This document shows, piece by piece, positions 1 to 9,354 of a stretch of 41,092 nucleotides of DNA. Location: NCBI GenBank assembly GCA_025929155.1, contig JAICMR010000008.1:1-41092 (forward strand). Direction: 5' to 3'. The position numbers and the translations under genes are program-made. The notes below the pieces were generated by a model. The model was not told the DNA's origin. It did not search any database and saw nothing but the letters and a program-made list of their open reading frames with translations. The first letter of the stretch is position 1. Each line of letters opens with the position of its first letter. This DNA is from Chthoniobacterales bacterium. Its GTDB lineage: Bacteria > Verrucomicrobiota > Verrucomicrobiia > Chthoniobacterales > UBA10450.

Positions 1-198
1 AGCATTAACGAGGGTTCCGAATGGCCGCAGACAGGACAGCGAAGACGAAGAGAGGGTCCAACCGCGGTCTGCACTTTTGCAGGTTCGACGGGTGTTAGAC
101 TTTTTGCGTTCATCGTTCGATCCTCTCAAAAACAAGAAGCACGTGGTCAGCCATCGCACGCAAACCGGGGCATTCGCCAAGGCAGGGATCGATTTTGG

Positions 199-1506
199 AT
201 GCGAGGCGGAACAAGTGAGGGTGGCGGACGGCAGAGCGCCCGCGGAATCCTGGTTGTCTTGCAGGTGTCGCTCGCACTGATTCTGCTCGCCGGCGCCGGC
301 CTGACCCTGCGCAGTTTTTGGAATTCGCAGAACGCGCCGCTCGGTTTCGAGCCGGACGACGTCCTGACAATGACGCTCGCGTTGCCGGAGGCGCGCTACG
401 ATTCGAACGAGAAAGTCACCGACTTCTACAACCGACTGATCGAGCGGGTGGAAGCGCTGCCAGGCGTCGCCGCGGCCGCGATCGGACAGAACGTGCCTTT
501 CGACAACACGGAATGGGACAGCTCCATCCACGTCACAGGCACGCCGCCCGCTCCCCCGGGACACGAGCCTTCCGCGGAAGTGAATGTGGTCTCGTTCGAC
601 TACTTTAAGGTGCTCCGCATGCCAATCCTGCGCGGGCGGACCTTCGGACCGGAGGACCGGCCGGACACCACGATTGGCATGAACAATTTCAAAGTGACCG
701 AAACGCCGCAGTCGGACGCGGCGGCGACACAGCAACCGCGGCGGCCGCGCGCGGTCATCGTCGATGACGTCTTCGCGCAGAAGTTTTTCCCGGGGCAAAA
801 CCCGGTCGGCCAGCACCTCGACGACAACCAGTCGAGCGATCCGCACCCGCCGCCCCTCACGATCGTGGGCGTGGTGCCACACGTTCGGCCTGATGTGCCG
901 GGTGAGGAGTTCGATCGGCTCAACCTGCCGCAGATTTATTACTGCGCGGCGCAGATGGCGACGCATGAAAACAACTTGCTCGTGCGCGCGAAAGCCGGTG
1001 ATCCCGCCGCGCTCGCGCCCGCTGTCGTTAGGGCGGTGCAGAGCATCGATCCGGATCAGCCGGTTTCGTTGATCGCCACGATGAAGAAAAACATCGCGGA
1101 CAGCCTGGCGACGCGCCGCCTAACGATGACGCTCCTGGGGGCTTTCGCCGCGCTCGCGTTGGTGCTCGCGAGCGTCGGCCTCTACGGCGTGATGGCGCTG
1201 AGCGTGACGCAACGGACGCGCGAGTTTGGCATTCGCCTCGCTCTCGGCGCGCCGCGTCGCGATGTCTTTCGTCTCGCGCTCGGGCGTGGGCTCTTATTGG
1301 TCGGAATCGGGCTGGCGCTGGGATTGTTAGGCGCGCTCGGCGCCGGGCGTGCCCTCACGAGTTTGCTCTACAACGTCGGGAGTCTTGATCCGGCAGCGCT
1401 GTTTACTGCAATCTGCGCGCTCGCGGGCGTGGCGCTGGTCGCCTGCTGGTTCCCCGCCCGTCGCGCCACCCGTGTCGATCCGATCGTCGCGCTCCGTTAT
1501 GAATAG
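199..1506 (+). CDS. ADOP-type orphan ABC permease, C-terminal half only
   Basis: This is the second half of an ADOP/MacB-like permease. It starts with the inter-repeat membrane helix (ILVVLQVSLALILLAGAGL, about residues 17-35), continues with a MacB-type periplasmic domain (about 40-290), and ends with an FtsX domain containing [23 protein letters not shown] and the family C-terminus PARRATRVDPIVALRYE. Family members are about 800 aa. The N-terminal signature (DLRYAFRQL...) and the first FtsX domain are missing. The frame stays open upstream to base 1, but those ~66 codons do not resemble the family, and recognisable homology begins near base 205. The gene is therefore 5'-truncated or fused to unrelated sequence, and the chosen ATG is only the first Met near the homology. 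It is probably non-functional as a transporter subunit, although the second half reads cleanly. Confidence 0.75.
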   Translation: MRGGTSEGGGRQSARGILVVLQVSLALILLAGAGLTLRSFWNSQNAPLGFEPDDVLTMTLALPEARYDSNEKVTDFYNRLIERVEALPGVAAAAIGQNVPFDNTEWDSSIHVTGTPPAPPGHEPSAEVNVVSFDYFKVLRMPILRGRTFGPEDRPDTTIGMNNFKVTETPQSDAAATQQPRRPRAVIVDDVFAQKFFPGQNPVGQHLDDNQSSDPHPPPLTIVGVVPHVRPDVPGEEFDRLNLPQIYYCAAQMATHENNLLVRAKAGDPAALAPAVVRAVQSIDPDQPVSLIATMKKNIADSLATRRLTMTLLGAFAALALVLASVGLYGVMALSVTQRTREFGIRLALGAPRRDVFRLALGRGLLLVGIGLALGLLGALGAGRALTSLLYNVGSLDPAALFTAICALAGVALVACWFPARRATRVDPIVALRYE

Positions 1507-1522
1507 GCGCGCATCAGCTAAG

Positions 1523-1664
1523 GGTAGCGCACTCGTCTCGAGTGCTGGCGACGGCGTCCCGCGGTCGCGAACTCTCCAATCGCCGTTTCTCCCACGGCAT
1601 CACGCGCAGAAAAAGTTCGTCGCGTTGGAACACCACAACCAGCACACGAGGCGTGTGCGCTACC
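1523..1664. repeat. 142-bp intergenic element with imperfect terminal inverted repeats
   Basis: The ends GGTAGCGCAC...GTGCTG (1523-1547) and CAGCAC...GTGCGCTACC (1640-1664) are inverted repeats matching at about 22 of 25 positions. An internal hairpin (GCGACGGCG-TCC-CGCGGTCGC, one mismatch) lies near 1547-1567. No coding content is evident. A diverged piece of the same family appears at 17100-17142. It resembles a non-autonomous palindromic repeat. It fills the spacer before the next permease gene, whose start is immediately preceded by GCCTAAC (1679-1685). Confidence 0.7.
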
Positions 1665-1686
1665 CGGAGGAAAACCTCGCCTAACT

Positions 1687-4092
1687 ATGCTTACTGATCT
1701 CCGCTACGCCTTCCGGCTTCTTCTAAAATCTCCGGGTTTCACCCTGATCGCTGTCCTCACCCTCGCTCTCGGGATCGCCGCGAGCACCGCGATCTTCAGC
1801 GTCGTGGATGCCGTTCTGCTCCATCCGCTGCCTTACCCGCAGTCCGAGCAGATCGTAACCGTCGCACAGACGACCCGCAGCACCGGCGTCTCCTACGGGG
1901 ATTCTTCGCCAGCTAATTTTATCGATTGGTCGACGCAGAACTCGGTCTTCTCAGCCATGGCTTGCAGCCGCCCTTCCTCGCGCAGTCTCTCGGGCGGCGA
2001 ACAACCGGAGAGCGTGCGCGCGGCGACGGTCTCGGGCCAGTTTTTCAAACTCTTCCAAACCGCGCCGCTCCTAGGACGCACGCTCGGTCCGGAGGATGAG
2101 AAACCGGGGAACGATCACGTCCTCGTTCTCGGTCACGCACTCTGGACGCGGCATTTCGCCGCAGACCGTGGAGTGGTTGGCCAAGAGCTGCTCCTCAACG
2201 GCGAGAAATACACCGTCGTCGGAGTCATGCCGCCGGGATTTAACCCGGACAATTATAGCGAACTCTGGCAGCCTTCGCCTTGGGACGTGCCGGTGCATCC
2301 GCTCGCGCCTAACGACAACCCGAGGTTGCTGCGCGACCGCAGCTATCTCGACACCTGGGCGCGCTTGAAACCGGGAGTCACTCTCGCGCAGGCACAGGCG
2401 CAGATGAGCACGATCGCACTGCGCCTCGAAAAACAATACCCCGACTCGGACGACGACACTGGCGTCGCTCTCGTCCCGCTGCACGAGCAGATGGTCGGCA
2501 GCCTCCGGCCGATGCTCCTGATGTTGCTCGGCGCGGTTTCGTTGGTCCTCCTCATAGCCTGCGCGAACGTCGCCAATCTCCTCCTCGCCCGCGCCGCGGC
2601 CCGCTCGCGCGAGATCGCGATTCGCACGGCGCTGGGCGCTTCCCGGCTCCGGCTTATTCGGCAACTGCTCACCGAAAGCATCCTCCTTGCCCTGCTCGGT
2701 GGCGCGATCGGGCTCCTCCTCGCGAGCTGGGCGTTGCCGCTCCTGGTTTCGATCAGTCCGGGCGAGCTCAGCGATTTTCGCGGCATCGGGCTCAACCGCG
2801 AAGTGCTCACCTTTAGTCTCCTCGCCTCGGTCGTGACTGGTGTTCTTTTCGGTGTTGCCCCGGCACTCTTTGGTTCGCACGCGAACCCGAATGCCGCGCT
2901 CCGCGAGGGCGAACGCGGGAGTTCGTTAGGCAGAAGTACGGCCCGCGCCGCTCTCATCGCGACGGAGATCGCCTTATCGTTCGTCCTCCTCGTCGGGGCG
3001 GGATTGATGATGAAAAGTTTCGTCCGCCTAACGACGGTCGATCCCGGCTTTAAGTCGGACCACCTGCTCGTTTTCAACGCCGGACTTCCGAGCTCTGCCG
3101 ATGCCGCGCGACAGACGAGCTTTTACCGCGAAGTGATCGAGAAGATCCGCGCCGTGCCGGGAGTGCAATCGGTCGGGGCAGTCAGCCAGCTGCCACTCAC
3201 GGGAGGCAACAGCTCGCGCTCGTTCAACGTGCGCGGCGATGACCGAGGTTACGAAGCCGATCTCCGCGCGAGCACGACGGATTATCTCCCGACGATGGGG
3301 ATCCCGGTACTGCAGGGGCGAAACTTCAGCGAACACGACCGCGCCGATTCGTTACCCGTCGCGATCATCAACCAGGCCGCCGCCGCGCAGGTTTTTCCCG
3401 GGAAAAATCCGATCGGGCAATACCTGACCAATCTCGGACCGAAAGCGAAGAAGCTGCAGATCATCGGCGTGATCGGCAACGTGCGGCACGTCGCGCTGGA
3501 GACGGCCCCGCGGCCGGAGGTTTATGTGCCGATCACGCAGACTCAGTGGCCGTCGATGAACTTCACGGTGCGGAGCGGGGTTTCCGATCCGCTCAGGCTC
3601 CTGCCCGCGGTGCAACGCGCCGTCTGGAGCGTCGATCGCAACGTCCCACTGGCGCATCCGCGGACGATGGAAGACGTGCTTGCGCACTCGGTCCTGCGGC
3701 GGAAGTTCGCGATGCTCTTGCTCTCGATTTTCGCGGGGCTCGCGACATTGCTCGCCGCGATCGGGCTCTACGGCGTGATCTCGTTTTCAGTCGCGCAACG
3801 GACAAAAGAGATCGGCATACGCATGGCGCTCGGCGGACAGCGCGGAGACATGCTCCGGATGGTTTTGCGGCAAAGCGGGCTGCTGGTCGCCCTCGGAATG
3901 GTGATCGGAATTCCGGCGGCGTTTGGCGCCACGCGATTGTTAGGCACGATGCTCTACGGGGTCGGCGCGAGCGATCTGGTGACTTATCTTTTTGTCATCG
4001 CGCTCCTCGGCGCGGCCGCTTTTCTCGCCAGCATTCTGCCCGCGCTTCGAGCCACCAAAGTCGATCCGATGATCGCACTGCGTTATGAATGA
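1687..4092 (+). CDS. ADOP-type orphan ABC transporter permease
   Basis: An 801-aa duplicated permease. The N-terminus [19 protein letters not shown] leads into TM1 ([20 protein letters not shown]), then a MacB-type periplasmic domain (about 50-265). The first FtsX domain (about 270-400) carries [20 protein letters not shown] and [19 protein letters not shown] linker helix begins near 419 ([17 protein letters not shown]), followed by the second periplasmic domain. The second FtsX domain starts near 669 ([20 protein letters not shown]) and the protein ends [13 protein letters not shown]. In the family such proteins lie in the inner membrane and normally have no adjacent ATPase, and none is seen here. 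Substrate is unknown. The stop overlaps the next start as ATGAATGA (4085-4092), implying translational coupling. Confidence 0.93.
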   Translation: MLTDLRYAFRLLLKSPGFTLIAVLTLALGIAASTAIFSVVDAVLLHPLPYPQSEQIVTVAQTTRSTGVSYGDSSPANFIDWSTQNSVFSAMACSRPSSRSLSGGEQPESVRAATVSGQFFKLFQTAPLLGRTLGPEDEKPGNDHVLVLGHALWTRHFAADRGVVGQELLLNGEKYTVVGVMPPGFNPDNYSELWQPSPWDVPVHPLAPNDNPRLLRDRSYLDTWARLKPGVTLAQAQAQMSTIALRLEKQYPDSDDDTGVALVPLHEQMVGSLRPMLLMLLGAVSLVLLIACANVANLLLARAAARSREIAIRTALGASRLRLIRQLLTESILLALLGGAIGLLLASWALPLLVSISPGELSDFRGIGLNREVLTFSLLASVVTGVLFGVAPALFGSHANPNAALREGERGSSLGRSTARAALIATEIALSFVLLVGAGLMMKSFVRLTTVDPGFKSDHLLVFNAGLPSSADAARQTSFYREVIEKIRAVPGVQSVGAVSQLPLTGGNSSRSFNVRGDDRGYEADLRASTTDYLPTMGIPVLQGRNFSEHDRADSLPVAIINQAAAAQVFPGKNPIGQYLTNLGPKAKKLQIIGVIGNVRHVALETAPRPEVYVPITQTQWPSMNFTVRSGVSDPLRLLPAVQRAVWSVDRNVPLAHPRTMEDVLAHSVLRRKFAMLLLSIFAGLATLLAAIGLYGVISFSVAQRTKEIGIRMALGGQRGDMLRMVLRQSGLLVALGMVIGIPAAFGATRLLGTMLYGVGASDLVTYLFVIALLGAAAFLASILPALRATKVDPMIALRYE

Positions 4093-6469
4093 CCTTCGCT
4101 ACGCCTTTCGCCAACTCGTTAGGCAACCTGGCTTCGCCTTCGTTGCCGTGCTCACGCTTGCGCTCGGGATCGGTGCAAACACCGCCATTTTCACCGTCGT
4201 CAACGGCGTTCTTCTACAGCCGCTTCCTTATCCACAACCGGAGCGACTCGTCACATTCGAATCGAATCAATCGGCGCCCGAGCTGGAGGACGTCGCTGCG
4301 CAGAATCACTCCTTCGCAAGCGTTGGTGGAGTGGGAACGCAGGCGGCCGATTACACCGGCGGCGCCGAGCCGGTCCAGCTCGAACTCGGCCTAACGACTG
4401 GCGATTTCTTCGCGACATTTGGGGCGCAGGTGCAGCTCGGCCGCACCTTCGGCGCGATCGAGGATCGCCTCGGCGCGCCGCGCGTGATCGTCCTGACGAA
4501 TGGACTTTGGCAGCGTCAGTTCGCGAGCAATCCCGCCATTATCGGCAAGAGCGCCACGATCGGCGGACAGGTTTACACGGTAATCGGAGTGACCGCGCCT
4601 GATTTCCATCCGCCGCGCCCGACCCTGGAAGCGTTCGTGCCGATTCACGTTTTTTATCCGGGGGCGGCGGAAGCTCGGGGGGCGCATTTGCTGCGGGCTT
4701 ACGCGCGGTTAAAGCCGGGCGTGTCGCTCGAGCAGGCGCAAAGCGAGATGCGGATTCTCGATCAACGAATGGCGCAGGCGAATCCGGATGAAAACAAGAA
4801 CCGCAGCACCACACTCGTTTCGTTGCAGGAGCGGATGGTGGGCAACATCCGTCCCGCGCTCCTCGTTCTCTCCTGCGCGGTCGGGCTCGTTCTCCTCATC
4901 GCCTGCGCGAATTTTGCGAACCTGCTTCTCGTTAGGGTGGCGCAACGTCGTCCGGAGCTGACGATTCGCAGCGCGCTCGGGGCCAGTCGCGGCCGGCTCG
5001 TCGCGCAGGTGCTGACGGAAAGTCTGCTCCTCGCGGTGTTGGGCGGAGGCTTCGGATTGCTCCTCGGCAGTTGGGGTGTCGACACGCTGCTCGCCTTCAA
5101 GCCGGAAGAGTTGCCGCGCGTCGAAGGGATTCATCTCGACGGGCAGGTTCTCGCTTTCACGCTCGGGCTTTCGCTTCTCACCGGCTTGATTTTCGGGCTC
5201 GGGCCGGCCTGGCAGGCGACGCGGGTTCGGGTGAACGCCGCTCTCTCGGACGCCAGCCGGAGCGTGACTTTAGGACGTTCGTTAGGCCGAAACGCACTTG
5301 TGGTTGCGGAACTGGCCCTCGCGCTTGTTCTCCTCATCGGCGCCGGTTTGCTCGGAAACACTTTCTATCGCCTAACGATCGTCGCGCCCGGATTCTCGCC
5401 GCAAAATATCCTGAGCGTGCGGGTGGAATTGCCGGAAGCGCGCTACCGGCAGGTCGCGCAGCAGACCGAGTTTCGCGAGCGGGTGCTGGATAATCTGAAC
5501 GCGCTGCCGGGCGCACGCGCAGCCATGATCAGTGAGCTGCCGCTCGGGGGCGATGCGCTTGATCACAACTTCCTTATCGAGGGTCGGCCGCCGATCGCGA
5601 TCGGAGAGGAGCCGAGTCTCTATGCGCGTTCGATCGCGGGTGACTATTTCAAGGTGATGGGAATCCCGCTCCTGCGCGGTCGCGCCCTCACGCGCGATGA
5701 TCGGGCGGAAGCTCCGCTCGTGGGTGTCATTAACGACGCAATGGTGCGTCGTTATTTTCCCGGGCAGAACCCCCTCGGCCAACGCATTCGTTGGGCCCGG
5801 GAAGATGTCGTGCGCTGGATCACAATCGTCGGCGTGGTCGGGAATGTGCACCATTTTGGTCTCGGTCAGCCAGAGGAGCCGGCCATCTACACGCCTTATG
5901 CACAGAGCGTCCAAGCGTGGAAACGCTGGAGTGAAATCGTCGTGAGCGCGCCATCTGCGCTCGATCGCGCCGGTCTCACGAATCAGATTAAGCCGGCGAT
6001 TTGGAAAGTTGATCCGCTGCTGGCCGTCGGTCGACCGGCGAGCATGGATGAAGTGCTCGCGGTCTCGCTTGCCGGGCAACGCTTCAACACTTTGCTGCTC
6101 GGCGCCTTTGCCGCGATGGCATTGCTCCTCGCGAGCGTTGGACTCTATGGACTGCTCGCTTTCGGCGTCGCGCAACGCACGCGCGAGTTCGGGATTCGCA
6201 TCGCGGTTGGCGCGCAACGAAGCGATGTGCTGCGCATGGTCCTGCGCCAGGGGCTGAGCTTGACGCTCCTCGGCGTCGGCCTCGGTTTTGTGATTTCGTT
6301 AGGCGGCACGCGGGTGCTTGCAGGATTTCTCTACGGCGTCTCGCCGACGGACGCGCCCACTTTTGCGGCGGTAGCCCTTCTCCTCTTAGGCGTGTCACTC
6401 GCCGCCTGTCTCATTCCTGCCCGGCGGGCCACCAAAGTCGATCCAATGATCGCACTTCGTTATGAATGA
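4085..6469 (+). CDS. ADOP-type orphan ABC transporter permease
   Basis: A 794-aa paralogue of the preceding gene, starting inside its stop codon (ATGAATGA). It begins [17 protein letters not shown], and TM1 follows ([20 protein letters not shown]). FtsX domain 1 lies around 260-390 with [20 protein letters not shown] and [18 protein letters not shown]. The linker helix is near 405 ([19 protein letters not shown]) and FtsX domain 2 is near 663-794 ([20 protein letters not shown]), ending [13 protein letters not shown]. The first periplasmic domain is slightly shorter than in its neighbours. Its own stop overlaps the next ATG in the same ATGAATGA pattern (6462-6469), so three consecutive permeases form a tightly coupled unit. 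Six motif sites of the CGTTAGG type lie within it. Confidence 0.93.
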   Translation: MNDLRYAFRQLVRQPGFAFVAVLTLALGIGANTAIFTVVNGVLLQPLPYPQPERLVTFESNQSAPELEDVAAQNHSFASVGGVGTQAADYTGGAEPVQLELGLTTGDFFATFGAQVQLGRTFGAIEDRLGAPRVIVLTNGLWQRQFASNPAIIGKSATIGGQVYTVIGVTAPDFHPPRPTLEAFVPIHVFYPGAAEARGAHLLRAYARLKPGVSLEQAQSEMRILDQRMAQANPDENKNRSTTLVSLQERMVGNIRPALLVLSCAVGLVLLIACANFANLLLVRVAQRRPELTIRSALGASRGRLVAQVLTESLLLAVLGGGFGLLLGSWGVDTLLAFKPEELPRVEGIHLDGQVLAFTLGLSLLTGLIFGLGPAWQATRVRVNAALSDASRSVTLGRSLGRNALVVAELALALVLLIGAGLLGNTFYRLTIVAPGFSPQNILSVRVELPEARYRQVAQQTEFRERVLDNLNALPGARAAMISELPLGGDALDHNFLIEGRPPIAIGEEPSLYARSIAGDYFKVMGIPLLRGRALTRDDRAEAPLVGVINDAMVRRYFPGQNPLGQRIRWAREDVVRWITIVGVVGNVHHFGLGQPEEPAIYTPYAQSVQAWKRWSEIVVSAPSALDRAGLTNQIKPAIWKVDPLLAVGRPASMDEVLAVSLAGQRFNTLLLGAFAAMALLLASVGLYGLLAFGVAQRTREFGIRIAVGAQRSDVLRMVLRQGLSLTLLGVGLGFVISLGGTRVLAGFLYGVSPTDAPTFAAVALLLLGVSLAACLIPARRATKVDPMIALRYE

Positions 6470-8861
6470 TCTTCGCTTCGCTTTTCGCCAGCTCGTTAGG
6501 CAACCCGGTTTCGCGATGGTCGCGGTGCTCGCGCTGGCTCTCGGGATCGGCGCAAACACCGCGATCTTCAGCGTCACAAACGCGGTTCTCCTTCGTGCAC
6601 TGCCTTTTAAAGATCCGGGCAAAATCATGGCGATCGAGAAGGTTCGGACACAGGAGGGACTCGGCGGGCTGGTCGCCGGCTCCTATTTCGATTTCCGCGA
6701 ACAGAGCAGCGCCTTCCAAACTTTCGCCGCCTACAGCGAGGACGAATTTACTCTAACCGGCAGTGGCGAGCCGGAACGCATCCTCTGCTCGGAAGTATCG
6801 CCTTCGCTCTTTCCCTTGCTCGGGGTTGAGCCCTCGTTAGGTCGAGGCTTTCGCGCGGAGGAAGAGCAGCCCGGGCACGATCAGGAAGTGGTCGTCAGTC
6901 ACCAATTCTGGCAACGGCGCGCCGGGGGCGATCCCGGCTTTATCGGGAAAAGGATCACGCTGAACGATCGCAGTTACACGGTCGTCGGAATCATGCCGGC
7001 GGGATTCCGGTTCCCGCACGCCTTCGACATCTGGAAACCACTCGCGCTCGATCCGGTGCAGGAACGGCACGGGCAGCAGTTTCATATCGTGCAGCTGATC
7101 GCCCGGATAAAACCGAACGTTTCCCGCGAGCGCGCCGAGGCCGAGCTGAACACGAACTGGCAGCGCGAGACCTGGCAGGGGCCGGAAGATCGCAGCGGCG
7201 AACACATTCAGGTGCGGCCGCTTCACGAAACGCTGGTGCAGGATGTTCGGCTCGCGCTCTTCGTGCTCCTCGGCGCGGTTGGCTTCGTCCTCCTCATCGC
7301 CTGCGCGAACGTGGCAAACCTCATGCTCGCGCGCGCGGCGGAGCGCCGCCGGGAATTTGCGATCCGCGCCGCGGTTGGCGCCAGTCGTGGCCGACTTGTT
7401 AGGCAGTTGCTTACCGAAAGCACATTGCTCTCGCTCGCAGGCGGCGCGCTTGGATTGCTTCTTGCGGTGTGGGGAGTTGATCTCCTTGTTGCCAACATCC
7501 CCGCGGAGTTCGCCGGGACGATCTACGGACTGAGCGAGGTCGCGATCGACCGCGGAGTGCTCTTCTTCACTCTCGGAGCGTCGGTTGTCACCGGGATTGC
7601 TTTTGGTCTCGCCCCCGCCATTTCTTCGGCGCGTCTCGATCTGAACGCAGCGCTCAAGGCGACGGCGAAGACCGCGAGCGGAGGCTCGCGATTGCGCGGA
7701 AGCTTCGTCGTCGCACAGATTGCCCTCACGCTCGTCCTCCTGATTGGCGCGGGTTTGATGACCCGCAGTTTCGTTCGGCTGCTGAACGTGAAGCTCGGGT
7801 TCGAGCCGCGGCACGTGCTCACCGTGCGGGTGGAATTGCCCAGCTCCCGCTACGGTCATGGCTCGCAACGCACGCTCTTTTTCGATCGGCTGCTGGAACG
7901 TTTGCAGAACACACCCGGCGTCGAATCCGTCGGCGCGATCAGTCAGTTGCCGCTCTCCGGCTACAGCATGACGGGGCGGTTTGCGGTGGAAGGACAAGCG
8001 CCGATTCCGCAAGAGAAGCTGAAACCGATTCCGATCGGCGTCGTTACGCCGGGCTATCTCGCAACCATGAAGATCCCGCTTCTCCAGGGCCGTCTCTTCA
8101 ACACCGGCGACGCCAGCGACCGCGCCGAGGTCGCGCTCGTGAACGCTGCCTTTGCGCGAAAATTTTGGCCTAACGAAAATCCGATCGGGAAAAAGATCGG
8201 AATGGGCTGCCTCAACTCTCTCTGCCGCACGGTCGTCGGCGTGGTCGGCGACATTCGTCACGAGGGACTGGCCGAGGAACCGCAACCGGAGACCTACGCT
8301 CCGCACCTTCAGTTTCCGCTCAACGGGATGAGCCTGGTCTTGCGCGCGCAGGGCGATCCGGTGCGACTTGTACCGGTTGTGCGGGACGCGGTGCGCGCAC
8401 TCGACAAAGATCAGCCGATCGCGCTCGTGCAAACGCTCGAGGAACATGTTTCGGCATCGATCTTGCAGCCGCGTTTGATCACGACGCTGCTCGGCATTTT
8501 CGCGGCGCTCGCGCTCCTCCTCGCGGCGCTCGGCGTTTACGCGATGATGTCTTACACGATCGCGCGACGCACGGGCGAGATTGGAATCCGGATGGCGCTG
8601 GGCGCGAGGCGCTCGTCGATTTTTGGACTGGTTGTGCGGCAGGCAATGACGCTGGTGGCACTCGGCGTAGCGGTCGGATTGGCGGGCGCTTTTGCCGCGA
8701 CCCGGTTGCTCAACAGCCTCCTCTACGGCGTCGGGGTTTTCGATCCGCTGACGTTTGGCGCGACGGTTTTATTGATCGCAGCGCTTGGTTTTCTGGCCGC
8801 GTGGTTGCCAGCGCGTCGCGCGATGCGCGTCGATCCGATGGAGGCGCTACGCAATGAATAA
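6462..8861 (+). CDS. ADOP-type orphan ABC transporter permease
   Basis: A 799-aa permease, third in the coupled run. It starts [17 protein letters not shown], almost identical at the N-terminus to the upstream paralogue, which suggests recent duplication or gene conversion there. FtsX domain 1 (about 270-400) contains [20 protein letters not shown] and [18 protein letters not shown]. The linker helix near 415 reads [19 protein letters not shown]. FtsX domain 2 (about 670-799) contains [20 protein letters not shown], and the protein ends [17 protein letters not shown]. The end retains ATGAATAA, a vestige of the ATGAATGA coupling seen at the two upstream junctions. Substrate and partner ATPase are unknown. 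Confidence 0.93.
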   Translation: MNDLRFAFRQLVRQPGFAMVAVLALALGIGANTAIFSVTNAVLLRALPFKDPGKIMAIEKVRTQEGLGGLVAGSYFDFREQSSAFQTFAAYSEDEFTLTGSGEPERILCSEVSPSLFPLLGVEPSLGRGFRAEEEQPGHDQEVVVSHQFWQRRAGGDPGFIGKRITLNDRSYTVVGIMPAGFRFPHAFDIWKPLALDPVQERHGQQFHIVQLIARIKPNVSRERAEAELNTNWQRETWQGPEDRSGEHIQVRPLHETLVQDVRLALFVLLGAVGFVLLIACANVANLMLARAAERRREFAIRAAVGASRGRLVRQLLTESTLLSLAGGALGLLLAVWGVDLLVANIPAEFAGTIYGLSEVAIDRGVLFFTLGASVVTGIAFGLAPAISSARLDLNAALKATAKTASGGSRLRGSFVVAQIALTLVLLIGAGLMTRSFVRLLNVKLGFEPRHVLTVRVELPSSRYGHGSQRTLFFDRLLERLQNTPGVESVGAISQLPLSGYSMTGRFAVEGQAPIPQEKLKPIPIGVVTPGYLATMKIPLLQGRLFNTGDASDRAEVALVNAAFARKFWPNENPIGKKIGMGCLNSLCRTVVGVVGDIRHEGLAEEPQPETYAPHLQFPLNGMSLVLRAQGDPVRLVPVVRDAVRALDKDQPIALVQTLEEHVSASILQPRLITTLLGIFAALALLLAALGVYAMMSYTIARRTGEIGIRMALGARRSSIFGLVVRQAMTLVALGVAVGLAGAFAATRLLNSLLYGVGVFDPLTFGATVLLIAALGFLAAWLPARRAMRVDPMEALRNE

Positions 8862-8944
8862 CCTCAGCGCGCGATATTCGAAATCCTCCCTAACGACTGC
8901 AAAGCCAGCGATACAACCTGTGAACCCGAGTACGACAAAAGTTT

Positions 8945-9303
8945 ATGTTCACTGATTTACGTTTTGCGATTCGTCAGCTGCTCAAATCCCGTAGCTTCAG
9001 GTTCATCGCCATCCTCACGCGGGCGCTCGGGATTGGCGCGAACAGCGCGATCTTCACGATCGTCCACGCGGTTTTCTCGAGCGGCTCCCTTACCGCAACG
9101 CCGATCGCGTCGTCGCCATCTGGGAGACCAATGCGGCTCGCGCGCGGGCCAACCGAACGGTGTCGGCCCCGCGAATTTTCTTCGCTGGAAAGAGCGCGCG
9201 ACCAGTTTCGAATCTCGCGGCTTACGCGGAAAGCCGCGCGAACCTCACCGGCAACTATCTGCCGGCGCGGGTTGATCCACTTGTTGCGCTCCGAGCCGAA
9301 TGA
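8945..9303 (+). pseudogene. collapsed ADOP permease relic (both ends kept, ~2 kb middle lost)
   Basis: The first 44 codons read like a family N-terminus ([15 protein letters not shown], then [18 protein letters not shown]), but conserved residues have decayed: SPGF has become SRSF and LTLALG has become LTRALG. The reading then needs frame changes. One frame gives [14 protein letters not shown] and another gives [14 protein letters not shown]. The frame ending at TGA 9301-9303 closes with [14 protein letters not shown], the normal C-terminal signature of these permeases. The relic is about 360 bp against ~2400 bp for a full gene, so nearly all the middle was deleted near 9260-9276. A short shared string at the two deletion ends (CTGCCGGCGCG occurs at intact C-termini, e.g. 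near 14397) could have mediated the loss. It is certainly not functional. Confidence 0.88.
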
Positions 9304-9354
9304 TTTCGCGCCTTTCCCCTAACAATGCCTAACGACTAACAAACTAATCTAACC

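Noticed and set aside
6837-8447. Long antisense open frame (over 500 codons) under a permease gene
   Set aside because: It is a high-GC shadow of the + strand permease. Its composition is Arg/Glu/His-rich with no domain, while the + strand reading matches the family throughout. The same applies to other long antisense frames under the array and under rpoB/rpoC.
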